DNA from: Warburgia ugandensis
Lineage: Eukaryota; Streptophyta; Magnoliopsida; Canellales; Canellaceae
Direction: 5' to 3'
Length of the DNA stretch: 64,000 nucleotides
NCBI GenBank assembly: GCA_035236585.1
Contig: CP141135.1
Span: 61,100,190-61,164,189 of the forward strand
The notes beneath the pieces are model-generated. The model saw nothing but the letters and a program-made list of their open reading frames with translations. It searched no databases and was not told the origin of the DNA. The position numbers and the translations under genes were made by a program. Below, piece by piece: positions 50,236-60,766 of this stretch (positions are counted from its first letter, which is position 1; every line of letters begins with the position of its first letter).

Positions 50236-50425
50236 AACTATCCCGTACATTAATCATAGTTTAAAAAAATTATTCTATTTTTCCTTTTGGAATGGTAAAA
50301 TAATATTTAAGGAACAAAACTTACATGATTGACCAAAAAGTCAATAGCTAAAAGCAATTAGGCAAAGAGAAGAAACAAAAAAAGACAGAACAATCACTAA
50401 CTAAGGCCAAGACAAAGGATTGTGA

Positions 50426-52480
50426 TCACTCATCATCATCTGGGATATAATCATCAAAGAACAAAGTTTGATAGACGACTCCCATTTTAGCCAGATGATC
50501 AACCTTATTGTTGGCCAATCTATTCATGAGAGAGAATTCCATGTTATGATCTATAAGGCGAGCATGAGTATGTGTGAATAAGTTGTGGAATCTCCACGAG
50601 TAAGAGTGCTCCTTTAATCCAACAAACAATATCAGAAGAATCATCTTCAATTATAATTGGCGAATTTGGTATCTAGTTGAGTGTGTTGACCTCGGAAACA
50701 TCTTATTGTAATATGACGTCATTGGAATCGATGCATGCTCTGATGACCTATCCCTCGTGGTTTCTAAACACTGGCCTAATGCCAGCAAGGCATGTATTTC
50801 CAAGAGAACTTCCATTAGAGTTGTTTTAAATTCTGCCTCGCCTTGGAGGCCTCCAGGTTTGTTTAATCAATGCCCTGCGAGAAAAGATATTTAGGTGGAT
50901 TTTCCAATTCCTTTCGATGTCATCCACTGAAATGCCGTTGGGATTCTGCTTGTCAGCTATCCAAGAGGCTGCATGATGGAAAGAGGTATGCCACACTTGT
51001 GTTGGGTCATTAGTCTTGCTCTCGGAGGTTCTTCAATTTCTTTCACCCCACACCAATGCACCGCAAAGAAAATAGAATATCACATCATTTTGCCTCTGGC
51101 AAAAAACTTGAGAATGCACCGGCATGAGCCAAGAAACATTGAAAAGGTATAAGAATTTCCACCATAGGTCGGCAATAAACCTTTTGGGTAGTGATGTGAT
51201 ATATTTTTTCTTCATGTTTAAGACAAAGTATGCAATGTTAATGATCACCCAGCCACGTTTCCTAAGGTTATCAACTGTTAGGATGGCTCCACGGACCGCT
51301 GTCCTTGCAAAGGAAACAATACGCGGGGAAGCAATAGAAGACCATGACCTGTTGGAGTTGAAGTTGCAATGAGCATTAACCATTTTCATGCGCCGATATG
51401 ACTTAACAATAAATTAACCAATAGGTTCCAAAGTCCAAATCCCAGTGTCCTCTTTATCCAGGTTCCTGTAGGAATCATCATGAGATTCTTCCAAAGAACA
51501 TCACCTTCGATACAAAGTCTCCAAAGCCGCTTTGGAGCAATGCTCAATTGAAGACTCTCAAGTTGTAGATCCCGAGCCCACCTCTATCCTTAGGCAAGCA
51601 ACACCTCTCCCGCCTAACAAGGTGATAAGAATGGCGGTCCTTTTTTCCATCCCAAAGGAAGTCCTTTTTCTTTCGTCTCCAAGATACTAACGATGGACAC
51701 AAGGCACTTGTACAGTGAGAAAAGTACTCGGCAAACTTGAGTGCATGGGTTTAATGAGAACTCTTCTGGACAAGGATACATATGTCCTCTTCCACCCGGT
51801 TAATCTTTTGTCCACTCTGGGCATAATGTAATCAACGACTAATCAGGCTGTTTTCCCACAATGGTTGGTAGATCAAGGTGCTTAAAATGGCATCTTGTCA
51901 ATGTTGCACCCAAGATAAGCAACCAGAGACACAATTGAATCATCCAACCATATAATGCTAAAAATGCAGTCCCGGTACACGAAGCTCCCGCGTATGCTGG
52001 GTCTTGGAAAGTGACGAACCACAAGGGTCAATAGTACACAGTCTTACCTTGCATTTTGCAAGAGACTGTTTCCACTCTTTGAACCCGTGACCTCAAGGTC
52101 TCATGACGACAACTCTACTGTTACACCCAAGATGACCATGTAATGCTGATGAGAGAAGGTCTATGGCAGCTAACCCTCTACCTAGTAGATACTTCATAGC
52201 AACGGGTCGTGGCTTTCAAAAATCAGATTGATTCTTTTTCCACCTTACAAAACATGATCACATCGTCAGCATATTGGAGGTGAGATACGAAAGGACCATC
52301 ATGGGACACCCGAATGCCCGAGAAGGGAGACATGTCTTTAGCTTTGTCAAGCATAAGGTTCAGTCATTCAGGGAGGATGGAGAACAGAAATCCCGATGGC
52401 GGAAGAGTTAAAAACTCATTTCGTTGTTCTTTGCTATTGGTTAGTTCAAATTATTAGGCAGTCATCAAGTCTATCACCCA
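50426..52480 (-). pseudogene. L1-type LINE remnant (RT, zf-RVT, RNase H)
   Basis: On the minus strand: RT catalytic block SHLQYADDVIMFCKVEKES at about 52220-52290 (YADD at 52262-52276), then FFWDGKKRTAILITLLGGRG near 51600-51650. A zf-RVT-like region follows at 51389-51033 (IVSFARTAVRGAILTVDNLR, then LWWKFLYLFNVSW). An RNase H-like end is at 50650-50426 (FSLMNRLANNKVDHLAKMGV). This order is that of plant L1 LINEs carrying a C-terminal RNase H. It is 5'-truncated, broken by stops and interrupted by a SINE at 51960-52132. A 3' poly(A) end is not clear. Confidence 0.82.
51960..52132 (-). mobile_element. Au-type SINE, copy 2, nested in L1
   Basis: The minus strand carries the head GTAACAGTAGAGTTGTCG, GACCTTGAGGTCACGGGTTC (B box GGGTTCAAAG), body GGAAACAGTCTCTTGCAAAA and TGCAAGGTAAGACTGTGTAC, and end CCGGGACTGC. 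It sits between the RT and downstream domains of the L1 remnant, so it is younger than the LINE. Confidence 0.85.
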
Positions 52481-52484
52481 TCCT

Positions 52485-53100
52485 CAAGGCAAGTTCAAAA
52501 ATAGCCTAACAGAAGCCTAAGGGGTACTAGGAGAGAGACTCTCCCCTCTAATTATATGTCTCTGATCATAATGCAACCTACTAAAAGGCACAATTGGAGC
52601 ACTATTTGTTGGGATCCAATCATTCATCTATTTGCGTCTGCTTCGATGCGGTATTCCACAAATATCTCATCAATGGATGATCCTAACATTTCATTCGAGC
52701 ATTTTTACTTCTTTTCTATCTTAAGAGACATCCTTTTCCATGTAACTTAATAGCCACCGGTGCAGATGGCCACAGAAACACCTGATTCCTTTTTCTTTTC
52801 CACACCGAAGCATGCCTTATTATGTCGACAGAGACCTTGTATGATCAGTTCATTCGTCTATCAATTTGCATGAATATGAAATGCTTTTCGTTACAAATTA
52901 ACCTTGCCATAATGTGCATTTAGCAGAGCTCAAGCTCCTTCATATACTTAATTAGAACGAGAGAAATTCTTATGCAGGTTTTGATCTTATTCAACTAAAT
53001 GAACAATTGAAACTACATAATGAATCTTTAAGGACCTCAAACAAGCTGAAAAAGAATAAACAGATCTCAATTTCCTTTCTTCACCGGGCCTGTATCCCTT
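52485..53100. other. No gene recognised
   Basis: No homology, repeat or regulatory structure seen apart from faint upstream similarity to 44690-44760. Confidence 0.4.
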
Positions 53101-53104
53101 TATT

Positions 53105-53590
53105 CGGTACGTACACCTTCAACAAGCAACAACGACGATTATTTAGAAAAGAGATGGACGAGAATATGATGGAAAGTTCGGCAGGACAATGGGTGCTCTC
53201 TCTTCGACATTTTTCTCCCTTTCTCTCTCCTTCTTGCTTTCCTCTAGTTTGGAGTGTGATGAAACATGAGCTACTTTTATTGGAGAAGTCCTCCAATTAG
53301 AAAAGCAGGACAACATGATTGGACCCATTTTTCCTCACTTGTTATTGTTGGTAGAGAGAACAGCTATGTTTCTTCTCTGGTTGTTTGTTTGCCCTTGAAT
53401 TGTGGATTTGAAGCTTTTCTCAATGGGTTTATACAAAACTTTGGATGCTGATAGAACGCGTACAGTTCCAAAGGCAGGAAATCGTCACGATGGTTCATCG
53501 TTATGCTTTATGTAAAGAATGAGTAGATTCAAATCATTTTCAGTTCTACTTGGTGATCAAGTATTACAACTGAAAAGTCAATATGCAACA
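53105..53590. repeat. ~500-bp dispersed duplicate, copy B
   Basis: Partner of 45285-45795 about 7.8 kb away. ORFs on either strand in this copy (for example 53143-53328 minus) are not conserved in frame in copy A. Confidence 0.75.
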
Positions 53591-53840
53591 GCATGCCAAC
53601 GTAAGTAATAATGCACGGAAAGAGCAAGACTTCTCATGACTGCGACGTGCAAGAAATGACGCTGAAACAACACAGAAATGCTTGTCGAGATCGGTTCTTA
53701 CCGCGGAAGGGCCACTGTGGCATGTAGCCGGACCGTCATGGATGACCGTGGTCGATGAAGAAAGGCAAGCTGGGAATATTAAAAATGTTGAATAAAACAC
53801 TGACCTGATTCTTTGAAATTTATGACTTGAGAAGCTAGGC

Positions 53841-53981
53841 AAAAAGGCACCCAGGCAGCAGGGTCCGGGGAAGGGGAGGACCACAAGGGTCAATACTAGG
53901 CAGCTTTACAAGAGGCTGTTTCAACACCTTGACCCTGTGACCTCAAGGTCACACGACGACAACTCTATCATTGCGCCAATG
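53841..53981 (-). mobile_element. Au-type SINE, copy 3
   Basis: The minus strand contains GCGCAATGATAGAGTTGTCG, TGACCTTGAGGTCACAGGGT, AACAGCCTCTTGTAAAGCTG, GACCCTTGTGGTCC and CTTCCCCGGACCCTGCTGCC. It is better preserved in the 3' body than copy 1. Confidence 0.85.
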
Positions 53982-53989
53982 CTCACCTT

Positions 53990-54550
53990 CCTACAAGAAA
54001 AGTCATTGTTATAGAAATAGAGCCACCGCAGAGAAAGTCACCGACGAATCTACAATGACGGCTCAAATTCAAGGGCATATGAGCTACCCACATCATTTTT
54101 GCAAACAACATCTAGTACAACTGATCACAGATAACTTGTCATCTCGCCAGTAAAATCGCAATTGCTCTAAAGTCGACATGGATACAAGGGATGGGACCTA
54201 TAATCTCATAGACTGTGCCCCACCAGATCATCGGCCTGGATTCCCCAGCTTCAAAATCTAGGTCTATATGTAGAGCAAACGGCATCTCTATTTCACAATA
54301 CTCTCAGCTATGAACAGACCCATTTTCTTTTTGCCATCAAAAGCTAGTTCTCGCGCTGTAATTCATTAAATGACCTCTGCTGGAGGACCGAATTATCAAG
54401 TTGTCTCGGTGCACATGCTATCTACTTCCATAAAATATGCATAAGATGCTTAAAAACAAAAGTGAATAGTTTGTTTATTGCTGTTAGACGTATAAATATT
54501 AACAGCCCACTTTCTGTCAATTTAAGCTGCTTTTACGTGAAAATAGTAAG
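53990..54550. other. No gene recognised
   Basis: No supported feature; the sequence has moderate GC and looks unique. Confidence 0.4.
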
Positions 54551-54559
54551 ATAAATATT

Positions 54560-54650
54560 GTTGGCCGACTTCCTATTAGATTAAGCTTTTAGTCAATACG
54601 GTACGATAGCCTAAGAGGTCATGAGTTTAAATCCTAAGACTAGGTCGAAA
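54560..54650 (+). mobile_element. Possible SINE-like remnant
   Basis: TAGTCAATACGGT followed by GGTCATGAGTTTAAATCCTA resembles degraded A and B boxes about 35 bases apart. It is preceded by ACTTCCTATTAGATTAAGCTTTTAG, of a type common upstream of plant TE-derived repeats. Confidence 0.3.
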
Positions 54651-54659
54651 TCTTGATTC

Positions 54660-56270
54660 TTGGTTGCCTTCTTCATTTCTTTTCTTTGCATTAAAGGTTG
54701 GCAATATCATACCCTGGCAATTCTCGTACTTTTCTTCTTTACTTCAATTAAGAATTGGGTAAAATCCTCGCTTCTCATCCTTTCATCTAGACTACGTTTA
54801 TCAAGCTGTAAGTTCATATGGGCCCACCGAGCCAGTGATCTACAGATTCTAGACCATTCACAACTTTGGGGCTGCCACGGACTTCCGGAATATGGCATAT
54901 CTAAGGGCATGTCCTACTCTGTGAATGAGTCAGTTCTACTCAGATATGGGCTGACATAGTATTTTAGCTTTACCTAAAATGTAGTCATGCAACCCATGAA
55001 ACTATTATATACGAGAAATGACTTGGGAGTCAATTCCGGAAGCTCAGTCCAGATAGTATTCTCTCCTGTGAAATTCCCAAAGAGAAAATGTGATTCGGAT
55101 TATAAGAATCTGCTATGGTTTAGATTTTTCTTTCGGTGGGGCAGTGCTTTAAAACTCTCAGAAGATTCTACATGCTTTCCTCTGAATAATCTTTACATGG
55201 ACTGAAATACAGTTCATCGTGAATTTTACGCATTAATTTTATTTCGTAGATCTAAATGTTTATCTACTTCCAAATCCCAGATGATCAAAACCATGTATTC
55301 TTGAAAAATGTCGATGACATATAGCTATCAATACGTTGTACAGAGTTACAAACTGAATTGACAATGCTCAGCCCTTGGTTTTGTTGCCTATGAAGTGATG
55401 CCTAAGGAGCAATGAAAGATCCAAGGGAGAAGAGATCTGGTTAGAATTCTTTCACAAGCTTCCATCAGAAGAAAATCATTAACTATTGGTATCATTTGGT
55501 AGCAGAGACATTTTCCATAATTTGGGGTTAACTAGGGTTAAGTTACATGTTTGTAAGCAGAATTAATTGTGAACTGACCACGTGGTTCCGAAGCCAATTT
55601 TATTTCATCGTCACCTATGCACTTTGGTCTTAAAGATTCTTCTGAGCTATTTCTAATCTTCATCTCTATATAAACTTTTTCTTGTCCCAAATTCTAATAT
55701 TTGGAACAACGCAAGCATAAGAAGAAACAAGTACCACAGAACAGAAACTTCTGTGCCAAACTACAAGCAAAGGAGTGAAACGAAACCCAAAAAACAACAA
55801 AAACAGTAACAGCAGCAATATCCATAAACAGTGAAAAGTAACAACAGATTGTACCAGGATCATGAGCAGAAAACCAGGAAAGAAATCCCTCGTTATCTCG
55901 GATCAAATATTCCATCACCTTCTTGGCTGGGATAATGTTGCTGAAAGAAAAGCCTCAACAGTTCGCGGATTTGCTTCAACAGTTCCTTTAAAATCCTCAG
56001 ATCAGCAGTCTAGAATTATCAGATAGGTTCGAGTTTTGATAGATATCCCGTCTACTAGACACCCTACTAGATAGATGGCTAGATCATTGGAAAGAGTAGG
56101 GCTTACGCAAATCTTCGAAGTGCAAATATGTGCATCCCAGTATTACAGCTCACAAAACTTTAACTTCCAGTGCTCGAGTTTGGGTGACCTCTAGTCTGAC
56201 AGGCATTTACTTGTTACGAGGGATGTTCCAGTCTGAATTTGGCACCTTCATAGGGAGCTACATCTGACGA
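54660..56270. other. No supported gene
   Basis: Contains open frames (54707-54910 minus, 54987-55205 plus, 55666-55918 minus) with no recognisable domain and no duplicate for comparison. They are left unassigned. Confidence 0.35.
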
Positions 56271-56289
56271 TGTGGAACTGTTGGGGTCT

Positions 56290-56640
56290 AGGATGAGAGT
56301 GAGGTTGTGGTTGAGGATTTGAGATCAGCTTTGATCTTAGATGGCGATTCTAAGAGCATAATCTCTTGGTTTGTTGATCATGATTCTGATTTTGCTGATG
56401 TGCTTGGCGTGTGCTACGCATGGCATCATGAAGCAGCGGGTAGACTCGTGATTCAGCTCGAGTTGACACGGTTTTAGAATTTCACATTTTGAGTTTTGGT
56501 ACTATGGCTAGGGATGAGCAGGTTGAGCTTCGTCTAATTCCTAAAGAGGCAAATAATAATATCCACAAGCTTACTGAGTAGGTTGGCCAGGGTCTTCGAG
56601 TGATGAGAGCTTGCTAGACAGGCTGCTGAATAGCATGTTT
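56290..56640 (+). pseudogene. L1 LINE RNase H-like remnant
   Basis: The plus strand reads LRSALILDGDSKSIISWFVD, with the G-D-S active-site neighbourhood of the RNase H-like (RVT_3) domain. A frameshifted end follows (ARDEQVELRLIPKEANNNIH), matching the usual R-E-x-N-x-x-A-D-x-L tail. It resembles the C terminus of the L1 at 50.4 kb but lies on the opposite strand. Confidence 0.45.
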
Positions 56641-56780
56641 GAATATTATATATAATGTATTTTCGTAGTCAAATATATTCATTTTCTTTTCTTCTTCCGT
56701 GATTCCTGTTGATGGGTACAGTTCACTTTCAAACCATGAAAAGATCAAAGTATCCAGTTGCTTTCACATCGATGAATAAT

Positions 56781-56850
56781 GTGGGTGGAATGTCAGTGAG
56801 CCGTGTGATCTCCAAGAACTTGAGCATCCACGTCAAAGAAGCATTCATAG
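56781..56850 (-). pseudogene. Decayed duplicate of PLD terminal exon
   Basis: The minus strand reads YECFFDVDAQVLGDHTAH, clearly related to HECFPDAGGKVLGAHTTL at the C terminus of the PLD exon next door. At the DNA level both share CTCCAAGAACTT and AAGCATTCAT in matching places. The frame breaks after this block. Confidence 0.7.
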
Positions 56851-56915
56851 TTCTCTCTGAAGGCTTGGAACTTTCAGAGCGATAAACCTATCCAATTGCT
56901 TTTTCTTTGATAAAA

Positions 56916-57209
56916 TTATGTGGTCAGAACATCAGGGAGCGTAGTATGAGCTCCAAGAACTTTACCACCCGCATCAGGGAAGCATTCATGTCCAGGCAAT
57001 GCTCCCACTCTCCCATATCTGTTCACCTGAATCGGGTATTTTACCAGGTGCCCCTTCATTTCCTTCATGTCATCTGACACATACGACTTCCAATTATCTT
57101 CTGCTAGCTCATTTACACGCCTAACACACTTGAGTGATTGGGGTTCCCGAAAAGAATCCTCCAAGGTACCCAGATGCTCAGCCCAAAGTGACATTCTGTA
57201 TCCAAATAC
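56916..57209 (-). CDS. Phospholipase D delta-like, last exon
   Basis: Phospholipase D hydrolyses membrane phospholipids to phosphatidic acid, a plant stress-signalling lipid. This exon begins after the acceptor CTGTAG (57211-57210) with VFGYRMSLWAEHLG and continues VKYPIQVNRYGRVGALPGHE. It ends CFPDAGGKVLGAHTTLPDVL-TT and a stop at 56916-56918, a complete C2-PLD carboxyl terminus. The coding phase joins exactly to the exon at 57782-57985. The YRMSLWAEHLG motif and the final (P)D-x-LTT are family hallmarks. The C-terminal wording most resembles the delta class, but beta/gamma classes are similar, so the class is an inference. Confidence 0.88.
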   Translation of the reverse strand, partial: VFGYRMSLWAEHLGTLEDSFREPQSLKCVRRVNELAEDNWKSYVSDDMKEMKGHLVKYPIQVNRYGRVGALPGHECFPDAGGKVLGAHTTLPDVLTT

Positions 57210-57781
57210 CTACAGCCATATCACATATATCAGTTACCAAAAGAGACATGCATGAACATGTAGAATTAAAATCTCAAAACATCTGAATAATCTTCTTAAT
57301 AATCAAATCAGAAGATGAGGTTCATTCTCTAAAGTACAATATGCAACATTAGTCTTTGTGCTTATTGTGAAACTTATCCTAGATTTGTAACTACACAACG
57401 TTTGCTTTCTTTGCATTTTTAAATTTTCTAGTCTTTGAGGATGGAATTTGATGTCCACATGTTTGAAGTTGCCTGCCATTTTTTTTTTTGAGTAATTAAA
57501 CTTCTAACTTCTTCAAACCACAGTAGTTAGTTTTGAGTAGTCAACAGCCTTGCTTTCGGATGATTTAGTTAAAAATTATCAGCAAATAGATGTGTTTTTG
57601 GGGTATCTTAGTGATTATAACTGTAGGTAAAAGAGCATTTCGGTATTTCAGAATTTCATTTTATCCTTAGAATAATAAGTGATCCATGAGCTATCTTAGT
57701 GTCATAGTAATGCTGACATAAACAGATCACACATTTGCATGTTGGATTTCCACTGCTTGGAGTAAGTCAAATGTTCCAAAC
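57210..57781 (-). other. PLD intron
   Basis: Donor CCAG|GTTTGG at 57781 and acceptor CTGTAG at 57211-57210, 572 bp. It contains a T-run at 57480-57489 and no nested element that I recognise. Confidence 0.8.
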
Positions 57782-57985
57782 CTGGCCACGTGGATGACTC
57801 TGCTTTCCAGCCCACGTGTATTTTGGTTGGTAAGCACCCATGGCAATTTCAGCATCCCTTGAACCATCCAAAGATCTTTGGTTTATGTTGGCAGATCCCA
57901 GAAGTACATACTCATCATCAACTATCATTCCTTTGGCATGAATGTAAATCATAAATCTTCGATACTTTTCAGACATTGATATATT
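57782..57985 (-). CDS. Phospholipase D delta-like, exon with second HKD motif
   Basis: This 204-bp exon (68 codons) starts after the acceptor TTTCTTTCTCAG (57986-57988). It carries [20 protein letters not shown] then [20 protein letters not shown] and ends HPRGQ before the GT donor. HAKGMIVD is the second HxKxxxxD catalytic motif, with His, Lys and Asp all intact, followed by the invariant GSANINQRS. No stop interrupts it. The exon encoding the first HKD motif and the N-terminal C2 domain is not recognisable to the right, up to 64000. Either the intron is over 6 kb and filled with TEs, or only a 3' fragment of the gene remains. Confidence 0.9.
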
Positions 57986-58960
57986 CTGAGAAAGAAAAGT
58001 TCTAGGGTAAGATATTCTAGTACTGAGCATAAAAGAAGATGCAAAGAGGAGCATAGGATTGAACTCATGTAGTACAAACAGAAATGCCAATTGTCCTGGT
58101 GGGCTAAAATCTTTCAGTTCAGAGTGAGGTTCAGCAAAACATGGAAGCTAAAGATGAATAATAGATAGGCCCCTACAGAACAATGGAATCAAGAGATGAA
58201 TAATAGATAGCCTACAGTATAGAAAAATTTATTTGCATTTGCCTGTTTCCATATAACAAAAGAAAGTAGCATGTAGCAAAAAAACTTACCAAGTAGCTTC
58301 AAATAGAGTGGAGTCCACATGGCGGGTAAAATGTATTTAAGATCCAATTAGGTGAGTAGTTTTCTCTACACATTTTCATGAGCACTTGAAGCTGTTGATT
58401 AGTGATTCAAGTTGTGATTCTTAATCGAATTATAAGATTGTGGTAAGAGAGTAACCGGGAAATCCTAATTTTGTGTATGAGTGGTACAAAGAAGAACAGA
58501 TAAAGCTAGAGCTTTCAATTTCTAGTGGAGCCGTAAAAGTAGACTAATTTAAGTTGTTCTAGTCATATTATGAAAGTTTGGCCCCAAAACTGTAGATAAC
58601 AAATATCCTATGAGGCATGGAGTTACAATTTGAAGTGGCCCCGCATTCCAAAATTTAAAACTAGTTGGATCAATTAAAAGCTAAGAAGAAGGGGCCGCAA
58701 GCAAAGACAACAAGTACAGCTAGGCATCCTTTTCATCCAGGTGCGTTTTCACCTTTAATTTACCCATTTTCATAAATAAGAGGATTTTGGGCATCTTCCA
58801 TAAGTCATCTTAAATAGAGGCATTTTTGTCTTTTTCTTATCTTTTATACTTGAGTAGTGATAGTAGGGATCTAAGTCATCAATATTGGGTTTATTATAAG
58901 TAGCAGCCAATATTGGGTTCTTTGCACACTCTTTAAAGATTGTAGTTAGTAAGTGATGCA
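57986..58960. other. PLD upstream intron or flank, nothing recognised
   Basis: No further PLD exon was found by motif in either frame set. Confidence 0.4.
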
Positions 58961-60190
58961 TTGAGTGCCATCAAGCTTTTCCTGTAACGGCTAGAGGTGG
59001 CCATGAACGAGTTGCTAATTTGCAAGAAAACAATTCCGTCATGAGGACAATCTTGGAAACTCTCCAAGGTTTGCAAGCGTCCATGAAGCAATGGGACACT
59101 TGCAGATGCAGCAAAACAGATCTATTTACTAATCAAGGAGTTTGTCGTGAGGCATTTCTAGAAGGCAAAATAGGGAAAACTTGGGGGAACAGTCTGCGCA
59201 AATCATGAACCAACCTATTGCACGACATGTACCGATGCAAGGCATGAATCAGCAAGATGTGAGACTAATCACTGCCCAAGTCTACTTCTTTGAAGATGAA
59301 GATTTTGATGTTCAAGAACAGATGTATCAAGGCAGACCTTTCTATTGTGACTAGCAGTAACAACGAGGAGAAATTTACTATGAAATGAATACAAAGTCCA
59401 TAATGCAGAGGCAACTCCACTTGTAGATTTCTTGCATTAGGCACTGGAGATGAGAAATTTTATTACTGTAATGGCCGAAACATAGGAAAGCCAAACTCGT
59501 GGCAGCTTAGAACTTGAAAGAAGATGCATCTTCTGGATAACAACTTTAGATGACAAGTGGGTGGATGGGGAGGGAAGGCACCCGTTAGATCTTGGTCACT
59601 CATGACATGGCTTTGGGGGCAGAATTCCTTCAGAGGATTATGATTAGATGTTGTTCCTGCAGTAGCAAATTTGCTGAAATGGTAAGCAAAGTGTTGAAGA
59701 TTATCTCACAGAATTTTCAAAATCCAAATATACAGTGGACTGATCCACAAAAGGCTGCCAAGTTTTGTTGGAGAGCTAAGACTAATTTACAGGAGAAGTA
59801 ACTGACCAACATGTGTGGAATTTAGATGAAGCTATTATGTTGGCCACCAAGACAGAAACACAACTTGATAGGTTCCTTACAGAGGTCAAACAAACAGAAG
59901 GTCTTATGTAGGGGATTCTTCATTATTCGAGTTTTAAATGGGATCATAATAAAGGGGAAAAAGTGACTATGGACAACCAGCCATTGAGTGTGGATTCTCA
60001 ACCCACTGCACGTCTAGTAGTTACACAGACATATCAGATGAGAACTGGCCACCTCATGGACAGCCAAGTCACCCAAGATAACAACAAAATCAGCAAGCTA
60101 ATCCTTATGCTTATCTTGCAGGGTCATAAGTGTTTTGTATATGGAGAGAAGGGGCATATATCTAGTAATTTCCTGCAGCCCCACTTGAGG
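58960..60190 (+). pseudogene. Gag-like remnant with degenerate zinc knuckle
   Basis: Fragments on the plus strand include RTILETLQGLQASMKQW near 59030, WTDPQKAAKFCWRAKTNLQE at about 59735-59795 and HKCFVYGEKGHISSNF at about 60125-60170. The last has the layout of a C-x2-C-x4-H-x4-C zinc knuckle in which the second and fourth Cys have become Tyr and Phe. It is probably the gag part of an LTR retrotransposon; an endogenous pararetrovirus coat-protein region has a similar knuckle and cannot be excluded. Many stops; no pol or LTR was identified. Confidence 0.45.
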
Positions 60191-60195
60191 AATGA

Positions 60196-60216
60196 ATCAT
60201 CATCATCATCATCATC
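60196..60216. repeat. (GAT)7 tail of RTE LINE
   Basis: (ATC)7 on the plus strand. On the minus strand it lies just past the end of the LINE reading frame, where RTE-clade elements carry short-repeat tails in place of poly(A). Confidence 0.7.
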
Positions 60217-60612
60217 GAGACCTTATCCGGATTAAGGGTTGGTCACATGAATCTTGTTCCTCAATTCCCCTCTATTACGTGTCATGGCTTCATTTAGTCC
60301 AAGGTTTTTAAATCTTTTTTCATCACTTCTATCCACATTCTTTTGGGCTTGTCCCTTGCCCTTTTAGAACCTTCAACTTGGATCATCTCACTCTTAACTG
60401 ATGCCCTTTTTTGTCACCATTGGACATGTCCAAACCACCTAAGTCTAATCTCTTGTTAGCTATTGGTGCTACTCCTAAGTTTCCTCTAATGTTTTTTCAT
60501 TTCTATTTCTATCCTTTCTTGTCTTGTCACTCACCCCTCTCAACATTTGCATTTTAGTAACACTCATCTTATGTACATGTTGTTCCTTAACTGCCTAACA
60601 ATCCAATCTAGA

Positions 60613-60766
60613 GAGCATGGCCGGCTTTACAGCCATCCTATAAAAGTTTCCTTTCAATTCAAGTAGCACCCTCCAATCGCACAAAACTCTAGAAGCGCTG
60701 GCCTTACAACCATCCTATAGAATTTTCCTTTCAATTCAAGTAGCACCCTCCGATCACACAAAACTC
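60613..60766. repeat. 77-bp tandem duplication inside RTE RT region
   Basis: Two units share CCATCCTATA, TTTCCTTTCAATTCAAGTAG, CACCCTCC and CACAAAACTC at a 77-bp offset. The length is not a multiple of three, so it shifts the frame. Confidence 0.88.

Noticed and set aside
53143-53328. Resemblance to an NOI/RIN4-type short protein
   Set aside because: Only a few residues agree, and the frame is not kept in the duplicate at 45.3 kb.
54707-54910. 67-codon minus-strand ORF with protein-like composition
   Set aside because: No recognised family, a stop directly upstream and no duplicate; composition alone is not enough.
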